The translations under genes were made by a program, and so were the position numbers. From positions 62,001-126,000 of the forward strand of contig MPPA01000009.1 of NCBI GenBank assembly GCA_001896725.1: a DNA stretch of 64,000 nt, given 5' to 3'. The notes under the pieces are model-generated. The model searched no databases and was not told where the DNA came from. It saw nothing but the letters and a program-made list of their open reading frames with translations. Below are positions 8,246 to 18,069 of this stretch, in pieces; position 1 is the stretch's first letter; each line of letters begins with the position of its first letter. This stretch comes from Methanococcoides sp. EBM-47. GTDB lineage: Archaea; Halobacteriota; Methanosarcinia; Methanosarcinales; Methanosarcinaceae.

Positions 8246-9688
8246 ATGGACCGGTGCACACAAGACATTCTCTCCATATTCGAACAGATAAGCAGCATTC
8301 CACGATGTTCCAAACATGAGGAGCGTATTGCTAAATGGCTCAAAGAATGGGCTGTGCTCCATGGACTTAGCTTCAGATCCGATAGTGTTAATAATGTGGT
8401 GATCACTGTTCCCCCATCATCTGGATATGAAAAGTCTCCTACAGTGGTCATTCAAGGCCATGTGGACATGGTATGTGAAAAAACCGGGTCATCAATTCAT
8501 GATTTTAGCAAGGAGCCCATTAAACTGATCTATGAAGGTGACTGGCTGAGGGCTGAGACCACTACTCTGGGTGCTGATAATGGCATTGCTTTGGCCATAA
8601 TGCTCGAATTGGCCCAAGATAGAGCAATCCCTCACCCTCCTCTGGAATTACTTTTTACTGTGGATGAGGAAACATCTATGCAGGGTGCCAATGTCCTGGC
8701 CCCAGACATGATTTCAGGGAAGGTCTTCCTTAACCTTGATTCAGAGGAAGAGGGGGTTTTTATTGTAGGCTGTGCAGGTGGTATTACTACATCAATTGAA
8801 ATTGGCGTAGAACATGTTCCTGTTCCAAAATCTTACAAAATTTGCAGATTGATCGCTGAGGGCATGGCTGGTGGCCATTCTGGTGTGGATATCCATGAAA
8901 ATAGAGCAAATGCTAACAAAGTGCTTGCAATGGCCATTGAAAAACTGCTGGGTCCAAATATACTGCTGTTATCTGTTGATGGGGGTAAAGCCCACAATGC
9001 CATTCCCAGGTATGCACAAGCGTTCCTAGCTTATCCAAATGACAACTTTGAAGAGATAGTATCAATTATTGCACAGCTGCAAATTGATTTGCGTTCAGAT
9101 TATATTGGCAGTGAGCCTGAACTGACCCTGAGGATCGAAAAGGAGAGATCTGAGGATAAAATGCACGCTATTTCCCCTGGTACTGCATCAAAGTTTATCA
9201 GATTGCTGCTTTCTTTGCCACATGGCGTTGCTTCTATGTCGCCTGATCTTCCGGACCTTGTTGAAACATCCAGCAATCTTGCTACCATAAAGACATCACG
9301 GAAAAGTATCACCATTGTTATGAGCCAGAGAAGTTCTGACATGGAAAAACTTGCACTTCTTACTAAGAATATAAACGCTTTGGCCAGATCAGTTGGGGCA
9401 ACGGTGCATAACAGCAATGGCTACCCTTCATGGAAACCAAATATGATGTCTCCCTTGCTGCAGCAATGCAAGGAAATATATTCTTCTGTTCACTGCAAAG
9501 CACCTCAGATAAAAATGATACACGCCGGCCTTGAATGCGCTGTCATAGGATCGAAGTTTGTGGATATAGATATGATATCATTTGGACCGACCATAAAGAA
9601 CCCGCATTCTCCGGATGAACGGCTATATATTCCTTCCGTGTTGCGAACATGGGAATTCCTTGTAGCACTGCTTGCTTCCTTCAAATGA
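8246..9688 (+). CDS. pepD: beta-Ala-His/Xaa-His dipeptidase, peptidase family M20C
   Basis: 480 residues, full length for PepD-type dipeptidases. Zinc-binding features are H72-x-D74 (GHVDMVCEK), D111 (GADNGIALA), E141/E142 ([10 protein letters not shown]), the next-domain '[19 protein letters not shown]' that marks the M20C family, and the C-terminal '[10 protein letters not shown]' histidine. It hydrolyses dipeptides such as aminoacyl-histidine in the cytoplasm. Its start (ATG 8246) has little room for a Shine-Dalgarno site, so the transcript may have a short leader. It is a single gene, divergent from the macrodomain gene. Confidence 0.93.
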   Translation: MDRCTQDILSIFEQISSIPRCSKHEERIAKWLKEWAVLHGLSFRSDSVNNVVITVPPSSGYEKSPTVVIQGHVDMVCEKTGSSIHDFSKEPIKLIYEGDWLRAETTTLGADNGIALAIMLELAQDRAIPHPPLELLFTVDEETSMQGANVLAPDMISGKVFLNLDSEEEGVFIVGCAGGITTSIEIGVEHVPVPKSYKICRLIAEGMAGGHSGVDIHENRANANKVLAMAIEKLLGPNILLLSVDGGKAHNAIPRYAQAFLAYPNDNFEEIVSIIAQLQIDLRSDYIGSEPELTLRIEKERSEDKMHAISPGTASKFIRLLLSLPHGVASMSPDLPDLVETSSNLATIKTSRKSITIVMSQRSSDMEKLALLTKNINALARSVGATVHNSNGYPSWKPNMMSPLLQQCKEIYSSVHCKAPQIKMIHAGLECAVIGSKFVDIDMISFGPTIKNPHSPDERLYIPSVLRTWEFLVALLASFK

Positions 9689-9923
9689 TATTTTATACTT
9701 GCATCTAAAATGGTGTTCGTTCACTTGATATCTTTTCTTTTGTGGAATGACCATTATATCGGTTCATTCTTGTTCAAGTTCAGGCATCATGAAGAACATG
9801 ACATTGATACGATAAGATGCCACTGGCAAAATGCTGACAGTGATATTTCTACAGGTCCTAGGATGCACTATCCTTAAATATGCAACATTGCATCTTATAT
9901 GAACATTATGATAAGGTGAAATA

Positions 9924-10127
9924 ATGACCAGCTCCAAAAAGATAAAAAATAAGACTGAAAAAGAAAAAGACATTACAGTTGTTACAGTGGAAGAAGAGAT
10001 AGATAACTGGTGTGAACTTTCCTCTCAGACATCAGATCCTAAAAATATAGTTGATATGGAAATAGACGATTGGTGCGCAGGCTCAAAAGAGTCAGAGATA
10101 CAACTGGAAAAGAAGAAAAATAAATGA
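9924..10127 (+). CDS. small charged protein with two EID(N/D)WC repeats
   Basis: 67 residues, lysine- and glutamate-rich, with two near-identical motifs: EEIDNWC (around residue 29) and MEIDDWC (around residue 50), each ending in a single cysteine. It has no membrane segment or known domain. An AAGGTG ribosome site precedes ATG 9924. The duplicated Trp-Cys motif suggests a pair of metal- or partner-binding loops, but I do not recognise the family. It stands alone, over 200 bases from the dipeptidase gene. Confidence 0.6.
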   Translation: MTSSKKIKNKTEKEKDITVVTVEEEIDNWCELSSQTSDPKNIVDMEIDDWCAGSKESEIQLEKKKNK

Positions 10128-10609
10128 TCTTTTAGACATCATACCCCTTTTTTAACAGATAAATAGAGAAGACTTCCTTTGTCAGTTGGGTTACCGTTCA
10201 CCCTATGCTTTCAGCGTGAAGATCGATTCTTCTTTTTGAGTCACTTCCTTTTACCCCTTCTTTATTTTTTCTGTTTTTTGAGATCAATGAGGCGTAATCT
10301 TCCATCGCTACATTTTGAGCAGTTCCCTTTTAGAACAACCAGGTGTCTCACAACATATTATATTGACATTATTATATTGAAGTGATCTTGATGTAACGAT
10401 GTTCTCAGTCTGAAAAGAAAATATGAGGAAAGTCTCTGTGTAAGAAGATATAGAAACCAAGTAATAGAAGTAAATTCCAAGATATTAATATCCGATCTTG
10501 GCAGATATATCAAGAATATATATTTGGTATTGTTGGGAACTCTACAGAGCAAAAAAATAAAGGGAGCGACGTAAGAACAAAGATACAATGGATAAACTCC
10601 ATTTTAAGT
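10128..10609. other. gene-free AT-rich stretch
   Basis: I see no convincing gene in about 480 bases. A short minus-strand frame near 10267-10353 (VVRHLVVLKGNCSKCSDG..., about 30 residues) looks like the tail of a CxxC protein, but has only GTG as a start and no ribosome site. It may be a gene remnant. Confidence 0.3.
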
Positions 10610-11242
10610 TTAAAATGGACTTATTGCCTGATATAATGTATAGAACAGATAGATCAAATATACTATAAGTGGTAATCCTACGGTGATCAGGGCATTCTTT
10701 ACAGCAAGACCTCTTGAGTGGATCATAGCGAAAACCCATATGTTTGCAGCCCACAGGACAAAGATGATGCTAACGGCATTAGATAATATCATATAAGGGC
10801 TCTTGAGCATGGCTTTTTCTATAGCCAGTGGATCATTCATGGAAAAATCTGAAAATAAGCACATGCTTATCAACAGAACCATGCTGATGGCAGAGCTAAA
10901 GATGAAAGGCAGGAATCCATATGCGACATACTCAAGAACTCTTGCGAACTTACCTTGTCCGGCTAAGGGCCATGAAATAACATAGAATAAACCGCTGATC
11001 AGCAGCCATGCGACCGTCACGGACGCCATTGTGCCTATCAAGCCCAAAGTTATCACAATTAGCTGAGCTATGTTAGGTGCATCACTGAACATGTTTTCCA
11101 TTAGCTCCCTCATTAATATAAAAGCATTGATGAGGGTCAGAAGTGTCACTGCACCGATTACAGCATATGGTGGTTTAAAATCAATTTCTTCTTTGATCTT
11201 TTCTTCAAAGAACCTCCCCGGATTGCTAAGAACTTCCAGCAT
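10610..11242 (-). CDS. Yip1-domain integral membrane protein
   Basis: 210 residues with about five hydrophobic helices (near 27-45, 60-85, 90-100, 110-130, 150-175 and the C-terminus). It has the N-terminal 'LSNPGRFFEEKIKEEIDFKPPYAVI' typical of prokaryotic Yip1-domain proteins, in which a short amphipathic start precedes the membrane bundle. Function in archaea is unknown. It is sometimes found beside ABC export genes, and here it is divergent from an ABC-type operon (164 bases between the starts), so a shared envelope role is possible but not shown. Confidence 0.7.
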   Translation of the reverse strand: MLEVLSNPGRFFEEKIKEEIDFKPPYAVIGAVTLLTLINAFILMRELMENMFSDAPNIAQLIVITLGLIGTMASVTVAWLLISGLFYVISWPLAGQGKFARVLEYVAYGFLPFIFSSAISMVLLISMCLFSDFSMNDPLAIEKAMLKSPYMILSNAVSIIFVLWAANIWVFAMIHSRGLAVKNALITVGLPLIVYLIYLFYTLYQAISPF

Positions 11243-11405
11243 TGTTTTAACCTACATCCCTCAGAACATTTTCTGCATTACAAATATAGTCCTTACATTT
11301 TTAGCTAACTCTTTTTATTGCATGGTTTTCAAATAATATATATAGATTTGGTTCAATTCCTTTCTAAACTCAAATATCATCATATCAGTATACGGGGATG
11401 AACAT

Positions 11406-12089
11406 TTGCTATCAGAGGATGAAAATCCTATCATTGAATTGAAGGACCTGTGTAAAAGCTACTGGGCCGGGAATATGGAGATCAAGATATTGAAAAATAT
11501 CAATATGAAAGTTTATCCGGGTGAGTTCCTGGCTATAATGGGTCCATCAGGGTCAGGAAAAAGTACTCTTATGAACATGATAGGCTGCCTTGACAGGCCT
11601 ACATGCGGTCAGGTGATCCTGATGGGTCAGGATATTAATAAGATTACCGATTCCGAACTTGCACGCCTGAGAGGTCTGGAAATAGGTTTTGTGTTCCAGA
11701 ACTTCAATCTTGTTCCCAGGTTGTCTGCGACACAGAATATTCTCCTTCCTACCTACGCTAACACCAAAAATAGTATCGAACCAAATAAAAGAGCGAATGA
11801 ATTGATAAAGCTTGTAGGGCTTGCAGATCGTAGTAATAACCGACCTTCTCAACTTTCGGGAGGACAGCAGCAACGCGTGGCTATAGCCCGGGCACTGATC
11901 AACGATCCTTCTATAATCCTGGCGGACGAGCCAACAGGAAATCTAGATAGCAAGACTGGATCAGAGATAATGGGCATATTCAAAGACCTTAATAAAAAAA
12001 GAAGGACCATTATTATGATCACTCATGACCACAGCCTAGCAAGCTATGCTGACAGAGTGGTATACTTGAAAGATGGTGTGCTTACATAA
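11406..12089 (+). CDS. ABC transporter ATP-binding protein, MacB/LolD type
   Basis: 227 residues with Walker A GPSGSGKS (46-53), Q-loop in '[14 protein letters not shown]', signature '[15 protein letters not shown]', Walker B '[13 protein letters not shown]' and the switch histidine in 'ITHDHSLA'. The 'PTGNLDS' box and following sequence are typical of the MacB/LolD group that drives mechanotransmission-type export rather than import. TTG at 11406 is the start, with GGGGATG just upstream. It opens an operon with the CARDB-like protein and two permeases. Confidence 0.92.
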   Translation: MLSEDENPIIELKDLCKSYWAGNMEIKILKNINMKVYPGEFLAIMGPSGSGKSTLMNMIGCLDRPTCGQVILMGQDINKITDSELARLRGLEIGFVFQNFNLVPRLSATQNILLPTYANTKNSIEPNKRANELIKLVGLADRSNNRPSQLSGGQQQRVAIARALINDPSIILADEPTGNLDSKTGSEIMGIFKDLNKKRRTIIMITHDHSLASYADRVVYLKDGVLT

Positions 12090-12116
12090 CTAGGCGGTGT
12101 TAATATCAGAACATGT

Positions 12117-13325
12117 TTGAAATATCTTTGCTTAATTCTTGTTTCATGCATGCTTTTATCAAGCGTTGCATGTGCAGTTTCAGGTTCAGCTCTCAGTGTC
12201 AGCGTTCTTAAGTATGAACCTGTGCCTGCGGAGATCGGTAAATATGTAGATGTCTGGGTCAAGGTAGAGAACTCAGGTCCAGGTAAGTCTGAAGACATTT
12301 CCATTAAAATGGTCCCTGAGTACCCCCTGTCCTTGGATTCAGAAGCTAACGCTCTTGAGATCATTGGTATCCTTGGGCCTAAAAGTGCAGCAGTGCACAA
12401 ATACAGGCTTTTCGTGGATGAGAATGCGAAACAAGGTGTTGCCTACTTTGATGTCCAGTTACAGAAAGAAAAGGACGGTGCCTGGATAGAAGAGACCTTT
12501 GAGATCACCATAGGTTCTGCCACCTTTAACAGTAAAGGTAATGTCCAGATAGAAGGCGCTCCTGTAAAGGAGCCTGAAGTTTTTATCCCAGGTGACAGCG
12601 GCACTATCACCTTCACTCTTAAAAACAGTGCAACAGCATATTCGGTGAACATCAACGGGGAAGACTTCGATACCAATGCCCGGATACAATCTGCCACTTT
12701 GCAAGGAATGGATGGCATAACAGTAGCCACTGACCCATATTATGGGAATGGTATCCTGGGTCCGGGCGAATCAATGGCGCTTACATACAATATAATCGTT
12801 GACAATAACATGTCAGATGGTACTTATTACCTTGATTTTTCAACAATAGGAAGTTCACATTCCTATAATAACAATTGGCGCATCCCTATAAAGGTTGATT
12901 CTTCTTCTTTACACATTGTACCCTCCAAACCTCTCAAGTTGGAAAATGGAAAAGGAACTCTGGAGTTCGATGTAGCTAATATCCATCCGAACAGCCTGTC
13001 ATCGGTAAGTGTCAGGCTGGAGGCAGATGGTTTGAGCTTTTCTCCATCTGAGTACTTCGTTGGTTCTATGGACCCAGACGAACTTTTTACCATACAGATC
13101 TACGGAGAGACCTCCTCTTTGGACAAAACCTCTCCTAGGGAATTAAAGATCACTGCAATCTATAGAAATGGTCTCAATGAACATGAGGAGGTTATAGGTG
13201 TGAAGGAGTTGAAACTGGAATCTATAAAAGGATCAAACACAAGCGGTTCCCTGGTATTATTGCTTCTTGTCGCCATCCTTGCAGGTGCGGGTTACATGAT
13301 CCATAAGCGTAGAAAACAAAAATGA
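12117..13325 (+). CDS. secreted, C-terminally anchored CARDB/S-layer-like protein
   Basis: 402 residues with an N-terminal signal sequence (LCLILVSCMLLSSVACAVSG), repeated immunoglobulin-like beta domains (VKVENSGPGKSEDISIKMV, VELDFANIHPN-like stretches, COG1361 character) and a C-terminal membrane helix (LVLLLLVAILAGAGYMI) followed by a basic tail. It resembles the extracellular companion proteins encoded with archaeal MacB-type ABC systems and probably sits outside the membrane to receive or shape the exported material. The start codon is TTG at 12117 with a poor ribosome site, so the exact start is uncertain. Ten bases separate it from the first permease. Confidence 0.75.
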   Translation: MKYLCLILVSCMLLSSVACAVSGSALSVSVLKYEPVPAEIGKYVDVWVKVENSGPGKSEDISIKMVPEYPLSLDSEANALEIIGILGPKSAAVHKYRLFVDENAKQGVAYFDVQLQKEKDGAWIEETFEITIGSATFNSKGNVQIEGAPVKEPEVFIPGDSGTITFTLKNSATAYSVNINGEDFDTNARIQSATLQGMDGITVATDPYYGNGILGPGESMALTYNIIVDNNMSDGTYYLDFSTIGSSHSYNNNWRIPIKVDSSSLHIVPSKPLKLENGKGTLEFDVANIHPNSLSSVSVRLEADGLSFSPSEYFVGSMDPDELFTIQIYGETSSLDKTSPRELKITAIYRNGLNEHEEVIGVKELKLESIKGSNTSGSLVLLLLVAILAGAGYMIHKRRKQK

Positions 13326-13333
13326 GGTATTGA

Positions 13334-14548
13334 ATGATAAGCCTCCGGCGATCTGTTGGGATCTCGATAGGCAGTATCCGCAGCTCAAAGATGCGATCTG
13401 GCCTTACGACCCTGGGAATCATTATTGGAGTGGCTGCTGTAATAGCTAATGTATCTCTTGGTGCCAGTTTTAATCAGTTCTTTAATGATGAGATAGGTGC
13501 GGTAGGTTCTAATTTCATAGTTATCTACAGCCAGGGAGTGAATGTCTTTTTCGATAAGGAGCTTGATCTCATAAAGAACACTCCCGGGGTTGCAGGTGTC
13601 TCTCCTATCAATCAGCAGATGGCCAAGGTCACTTACCTGTCAGCTTCCAGACAGATAGATATACAAGGTGTTATGGAGGATTACGAGGAAGTTGCCAATC
13701 TAAAGATGGATGCAGGGAATTTTCTCGAAGATAAGGACCAATTTGTAGCAGTATTGGGTTCCAAGATCGCCTACGAAAAGTTCGGTAAGAAGATTTCTTT
13801 AAAGAACCCTATCGAAATAACATTCAGGAGAGAAGATGGAAGCGTAATCACACAAAAGTTCATAGTTAAAGGCATCATACAGGACCCAAATACTGCTTTT
13901 GTGCAGACTGGCGTAGAACCGGAGATCAGAATATTTATTCCCATAAGTACCATGAACAAGATGCTTGGAGCAGATGATTATGGCGGCTTTTTTATAAAAG
14001 CTTCAAGTTTGGGGACCGTGCGTGAAACTGCTGATAGGATAGATGACCGTCTGGCCCGGAATCTGGGGATATCATCAAGGGAACTTGAGAACGATGATAC
14101 AAAACCCTATGTCATGTTCGATCAGTTAGATGCCTTGGAACAGACAAATCAGGTATCTACAGCTCTCACGTCCCTATTGACCGCTGTGGCCTTGATATCA
14201 CTCATAGTGGGTTCCATCGGCATCATGAATATTATGCTGGTGACAGTAACTGAAAGAACAAGGGAGATCGGTCTCATGAAGGCACTAGGATATACCAGGA
14301 AGGATATACTTACCCTGTTCCTGATAGAGTCTACAATACTTAGCCTTATAGGTGGTATCTGTGGTACTATCTTGGGAATAGGGGTTGCATTAATTGCAAA
14401 CTATTTCCTTGATCTATCTAATGTATTTCCGGTGAACCATATCATCATCGGGTTTATCGTATCGATCTTGGTTGGTCTGGTGGCAGGCATCTACCCTGCC
14501 AATAAGGCAGCAAGGATGGACCCGGTAGAGGCTTTCAGGCAGGAGTGA
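13334..14548 (+). CDS. ABC transporter permease, MacB/FtsX family (copy 1)
   Basis: 404 residues with the MacB layout: an N-terminal membrane helix (LTTLGIIIGVAAVIANVSLG), a periplasmic-type MacB_PCD domain (about 45-265), then three helices. The FtsX core 'VGSIGIMNIMLVTVTERTREIGLMKALGYTRKDI' lies across about 290-325, and the tail is 'GIYPANKAARMDPVEAFR'. It forms the membrane part of an ABC exporter or mechanotransmission machine with the ATPase upstream. It is followed after 11 bases by a paralogue of the same length. Confidence 0.92.
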   Translation: MISLRRSVGISIGSIRSSKMRSGLTTLGIIIGVAAVIANVSLGASFNQFFNDEIGAVGSNFIVIYSQGVNVFFDKELDLIKNTPGVAGVSPINQQMAKVTYLSASRQIDIQGVMEDYEEVANLKMDAGNFLEDKDQFVAVLGSKIAYEKFGKKISLKNPIEITFRREDGSVITQKFIVKGIIQDPNTAFVQTGVEPEIRIFIPISTMNKMLGADDYGGFFIKASSLGTVRETADRIDDRLARNLGISSRELENDDTKPYVMFDQLDALEQTNQVSTALTSLLTAVALISLIVGSIGIMNIMLVTVTERTREIGLMKALGYTRKDILTLFLIESTILSLIGGICGTILGIGVALIANYFLDLSNVFPVNHIIIGFIVSILVGLVAGIYPANKAARMDPVEAFRQE

Positions 14549-14559
14549 GGTGACACCAC

Positions 14560-15774
14560 TTGGTTAGCTTGCAACAGGCCTTTGATCTTGGTATTGGAAG
14601 TATCAAGCATGCAAAGCTCCGGTCTGCACTTACAACGCTAGGTATCATTATCGGAGTGGCAGCGGTTGTGGCCAACGTTTCCCTTGGGGCTAGCTTCAAT
14701 CAGTTCTTTACAGATGAACTGGGAACCCTTGGATCAAATTTCATAATCATCTATAGTAAGGATGTAAATATTTTCCATAATAATGAGCTTGATATCATCA
14801 GGAACACACCTGGTGTGGAAGGCGTTTCCCCAAGTAATGAACAAATGGCTGCTGTGACATATCTTTCTTCTAAAAGGCGAATAAATGTCCAAGGCCTATC
14901 CCAAGATGCCGAGGATATAATGAATATCCAGCTTGAAGAAGGTAGCTTTTTCACTGATAAGGATAAATATGTAGCTGTTTTGGGATGGAAGGTTGCTAAT
15001 GGGAAGTTCGACCACAATATTTCGACCAATAATTATATAGATATCACTTTAACAAGAAAAGATGGTTCCACAGTATCACAGAAATTCAGGGTAAAAGGTA
15101 TCATTGAACCCTCAGAGAAGAACTTTGTTCAGGGTGGTCCTGACCGGGATATTATTATACATATACCGGTCGCTGCTATGAACAAATTGCTTAATGTTTC
15201 TGATTATGGTGGTATAACAGCAAAGACAAGCAGTGCAGAAACTGTAAGGACCGTTTCAGATGAGGTTGATCGAAGGCTGGCCCGTGCCCTTGGTGTTTCT
15301 GCAAGGGACATTGACAATGATGATATGAAGCCCTATAGGATATTCAATCAGGCGGAGATCATCGAGAGACTGGACATGGTCACGAACACGCTTACGGTCC
15401 TTATAACCTTAATTGCACTTGTGGCCCTGGTGGTAGGCTCCATAGGTATTATGAACATAATGTTGGTCACAGTTACTGAAAGAACAAAGGAGATAGGTCT
15501 GATGAAATCTTTGGGTTTTAAAAAGGCCGATATTCTTTTGATCTTCATGATAGAATCCACTCTTTTAGGTACGATCGGCGGTGTTCTTGGAGTGGCCCTT
15601 GGGATTGTCAGTTCTTATGCAGTGGAAAGTTATCTGAGCATACCTCATGTTTTTCCTTCATATTTGATCCTGTTAGGATTTAGTATCTCTTTTGTTGTAG
15701 GTCTGATCGCTGGTATATATCCTGCTAACAAAGCAGCAACAATGGATCCTGTAGAAGCTTTAAGACATGAGTGA
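14560..15774 (+). CDS. ABC transporter permease, MacB/FtsX family (copy 2)
   Basis: 404 residues, closely similar to the preceding gene throughout (same 'TTLGIIIGVAAVVANVSLGASF' region split over the first helix, same FtsX core and 'GIYPANKAATMDPVEALR' end). This indicates a tandem duplication and probably a heterodimeric permease. It starts with TTG at 14560 behind GGAGTGAGGTG. The periplasmic domains have diverged more than the membrane parts, consistent with different contacts to the CARDB-like partner. Confidence 0.92.
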   Translation: MVSLQQAFDLGIGSIKHAKLRSALTTLGIIIGVAAVVANVSLGASFNQFFTDELGTLGSNFIIIYSKDVNIFHNNELDIIRNTPGVEGVSPSNEQMAAVTYLSSKRRINVQGLSQDAEDIMNIQLEEGSFFTDKDKYVAVLGWKVANGKFDHNISTNNYIDITLTRKDGSTVSQKFRVKGIIEPSEKNFVQGGPDRDIIIHIPVAAMNKLLNVSDYGGITAKTSSAETVRTVSDEVDRRLARALGVSARDIDNDDMKPYRIFNQAEIIERLDMVTNTLTVLITLIALVALVVGSIGIMNIMLVTVTERTKEIGLMKSLGFKKADILLIFMIESTLLGTIGGVLGVALGIVSSYAVESYLSIPHVFPSYLILLGFSISFVVGLIAGIYPANKAATMDPVEALRHE

Positions 15775-15933
15775 ACGACTGGAGAGGCAGAGGATTTAGA
15801 AACCGATGTGGTTGTAAATATACACTTCACTATTGCACGGACCTTGGACAGCAACAGAGTTACTGGTTTAAGGGATCATTGCAAACTTCAAGAGGATGTG
15901 AAGCTATGCTCATATCCCCCTTTCAGCTTTTTT

Positions 15934-17124
15934 TCAGTCAATGAAATAGACTTTTACTGGCGGTATACCATTGAACTCCACTGAGCAGTATGTGTATGTG
16001 TATGCTCCTGCAGTTAATATGAACAGTCTGTCTCCTTCATTTATATCCTTTGGCAGCTCGTATTTAAAATGCTCATAAAGTATATCCATACTGTCACATG
16101 TGGGACCGGCAAGGATAACTTCCTTACTACCGGCACCATTGTAACCTTTCTCCGGAAAGATAGGATATTTTATTGCCTCATCTAAAGTTTCAATAAGCCC
16201 CCCGAACTTGCCTATATCCAGATAGACCCATTCATACTGGCTTGATTCAGATTTCTTGGATATGAGCACGATCTCTGTAACTACAACACCAGCATCTCCT
16301 GCCATGTATCTCCCTGGTTCTATAAGAATCTCCGGCAGTTCCTCGCCAAAGTATTCATGCAGATATTTTGTAATGATCTCAGCGTATTGCTGAATACTGC
16401 GAGTAGGCTTAAGATATTTTGCTGGAAGTCCCCCTCCTAGATTTACCATTTTCAGTTCTATTCCTTCATAGCGTTTCACATCATCGAACAGATATTTACA
16501 TTGTGAAATGGAGTGGTCCCACTCACCAATGTCCCTTTGCTGTGATCCTACGTGAAAAGAAAGTCCATATGGGACCAAGCCCAGATCTCTTGCTTCAACT
16601 ATCAGAGAATATATCTGACCGGTATGCGCACCGAACTTTCTTGACAGAGGCCAATCTGCTCCATTACTTTCAGTGAGCAATCTGAAAAAGACCCTTGACC
16701 CGGGTGCATTAGCAGCTAATTTTCGAAGGTCGCTGTGGGAATCTGTAACAAAAAGCCTGACCCCATATTCATAGGCTTTTTTTATGTCCTTTGCTTTTTT
16801 TATGGTATTGCCGAAACTCATCTTATCAGGGCTAACCCCCATCCTGAGAAGCTGTTCCATTTCATATATAGTTGCCACGTCAAAATTAGACCCTTTTTTG
16901 TGCAACAGCTCCACTACTTCTTCAGCAGGATTTGCTTTCATTGCATAGTATATCTTAGCAAAGGGAAGACTGTGCTTTAGCTCATCATATTTCTGTCCGA
17001 TCTTCTTTCGGCTAATTAAAACAAAGGGAGTTTCATTGCCTTCTGCAAACTCTCTTATTCTTTGTATCTCTTCTGAAGATAGGTATTCTGAAATGCTTAT
17101 AGGGTGTTCCAAGGTTGCTATCAC
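15934..17124 (-). CDS. PLP-dependent decarboxylase, ornithine/diaminopimelate decarboxylase family
   Basis: 396 residues of the fold-type III decarboxylases. The PLP lysine is K63 (YYAMKANP). Other hallmarks are 'SFGNTIKKAKDI', 'LSFHVGSQ', the glycine-rich 'MVNLGGGLPA', 'ILIEPGRYM' and the active-site Cys motif 'GPTCDSMDILY'. Those features fit ornithine decarboxylase-like enzymes better than LysA, so polyamine synthesis (putrescine from ornithine) or a related decarboxylation is likely. The substrate is not certain from sequence. The start is GTG at 17124. A TTG at 17112 has a better-placed GGTGAT and is an alternative. Confidence 0.85.
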   Translation of the reverse strand: MIATLEHPISISEYLSSEEIQRIREFAEGNETPFVLISRKKIGQKYDELKHSLPFAKIYYAMKANPAEEVVELLHKKGSNFDVATIYEMEQLLRMGVSPDKMSFGNTIKKAKDIKKAYEYGVRLFVTDSHSDLRKLAANAPGSRVFFRLLTESNGADWPLSRKFGAHTGQIYSLIVEARDLGLVPYGLSFHVGSQQRDIGEWDHSISQCKYLFDDVKRYEGIELKMVNLGGGLPAKYLKPTRSIQQYAEIITKYLHEYFGEELPEILIEPGRYMAGDAGVVVTEIVLISKKSESSQYEWVYLDIGKFGGLIETLDEAIKYPIFPEKGYNGAGSKEVILAGPTCDSMDILYEHFKYELPKDINEGDRLFILTAGAYTYTYCSVEFNGIPPVKVYFID

Positions 17125-17277
17125 CTTTTTAGGTTATTTAAAGGACCTTTACATAATATTCTGCTAAATATATGTAAAAGTGTTTTCTAATGACTCAATG
17201 GTCAATATACGATGTTGTAGCGTTTGGAGGTGGTCCACTCTCTTGATCTAGTATTGTGTTTAGTGTTTATCAGTATC

Positions 17278-17637
17278 TTACAGGTCAGTACACAGGAATG
17301 CTCCTCCAAGATCATATGAAACGATCTGTTCATACAAGAGCAAATATCTGAAGAATATCCCAGCGGCGGATCCCGTTAAAGATATGATACTAAGATTTTG
17401 GATTTTACTGCATCTGGCGCTTCCATAATAGAGAAGTGAACCAAAGATTGTCATGATCGCGATCATGCATTCCATTAGAAATGCATCTTTTCCTTTATCA
17501 GTTATTAAACGTTCATCCTGAGACCCTGGCGATATTCTATGAATTAATTTAAATAATATATATGATAATAAAAATACTGCAAAGGCTACTATCAGACCAA
17601 AATGCGAGATATTGCTTGTTATTGATATAGATGTCAT
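17278..17637 (-). CDS. small membrane protein, unknown
   Basis: 119 residues with hydrophobic segments near 12-33 and 53-70 and a weaker one near 80-100. No known domain is recognised. The upstream DNA is AT-rich with TATA-like sequence close to the ATG, so it may be transcribed leaderless. It lies alone between the decarboxylase gene and a transposase remnant. Function unknown. Confidence 0.5.
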   Translation of the reverse strand: MTSISITSNISHFGLIVAFAVFLLSYILFKLIHRISPGSQDERLITDKGKDAFLMECMIAIMTIFGSLLYYGSARCSKIQNLSIISLTGSAAGIFFRYLLLYEQIVSYDLGGAFLCTDL

Positions 17638-18069
17638 AAAAATATATCCAAAATAAGCTTTTACAATAAAAAACTAACCGATGATCAATGGAAGTTTATA
17701 AATCCATACTTACCACTACAGCCAATTACTGGAAGAAAGAGAGTTGATGAACTAAGGCCATCAATGGTATTATTCTCTTTGTTCTGATAACTGATTGCAG
17801 GTGGGATCCAGAAAAGGATTTAAAAAGCCAATTAGCATATATGAAAGGCTTAACACAGTTCCCAATGATCGTTAGATACTACCTGCTTTATGTTGTGTTG
17901 GAAAAAGATGTAAGGAAAGTTTTGAGATAAGTTCGAACAAAAAGCATCGTAGCATTGAAAGTCTTTCTGTTCGTGGAGTTCTTGATTGGCTGAATAATTA
18001 GCCTGTAAAATAAACTTATATCCTATTATCCTTTAATGTCAAAAAAGGGATACACAAACATCCTCCCCA
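17638..18069. other. gene-poor stretch holding a decayed transposase
   Basis: This 430-base gap holds the transposase fragment described separately and then frame-broken AT-rich sequence up to the VWA operon's 3' end. A late plus-strand piece (ESLSVRGVLDWLNN followed by TAG near 18001) could be the far end of the same decayed element. Confidence 0.4.
17693..17822 (+). pseudogene. degenerate IS5/IS4-like transposase N-terminal fragment
   Basis: Plus-strand translation gives FINPYLPLQPITGRKRVDEL, then continues in a shifted frame as TKAINGIILFVLITDCRWDP. Together these match the N-terminal signature of IS5-group transposases (a proline-rich 'PYLPPQ' start, 'GRKRaDd', then 'INGILYVLrTGCRWrdLP'). 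The frame changes between the two parts and no downstream DDE domain is readable, so it is a dead remnant. It shows that this boundary was once an insertion site. Confidence 0.6.

Noticed and set aside
8133-8303. N-terminal extension of the macrodomain protein.
   Set aside because: It has no family similarity, overlaps the divergent dipeptidase gene, and the ATG at 8132 has a good AGGAG site.
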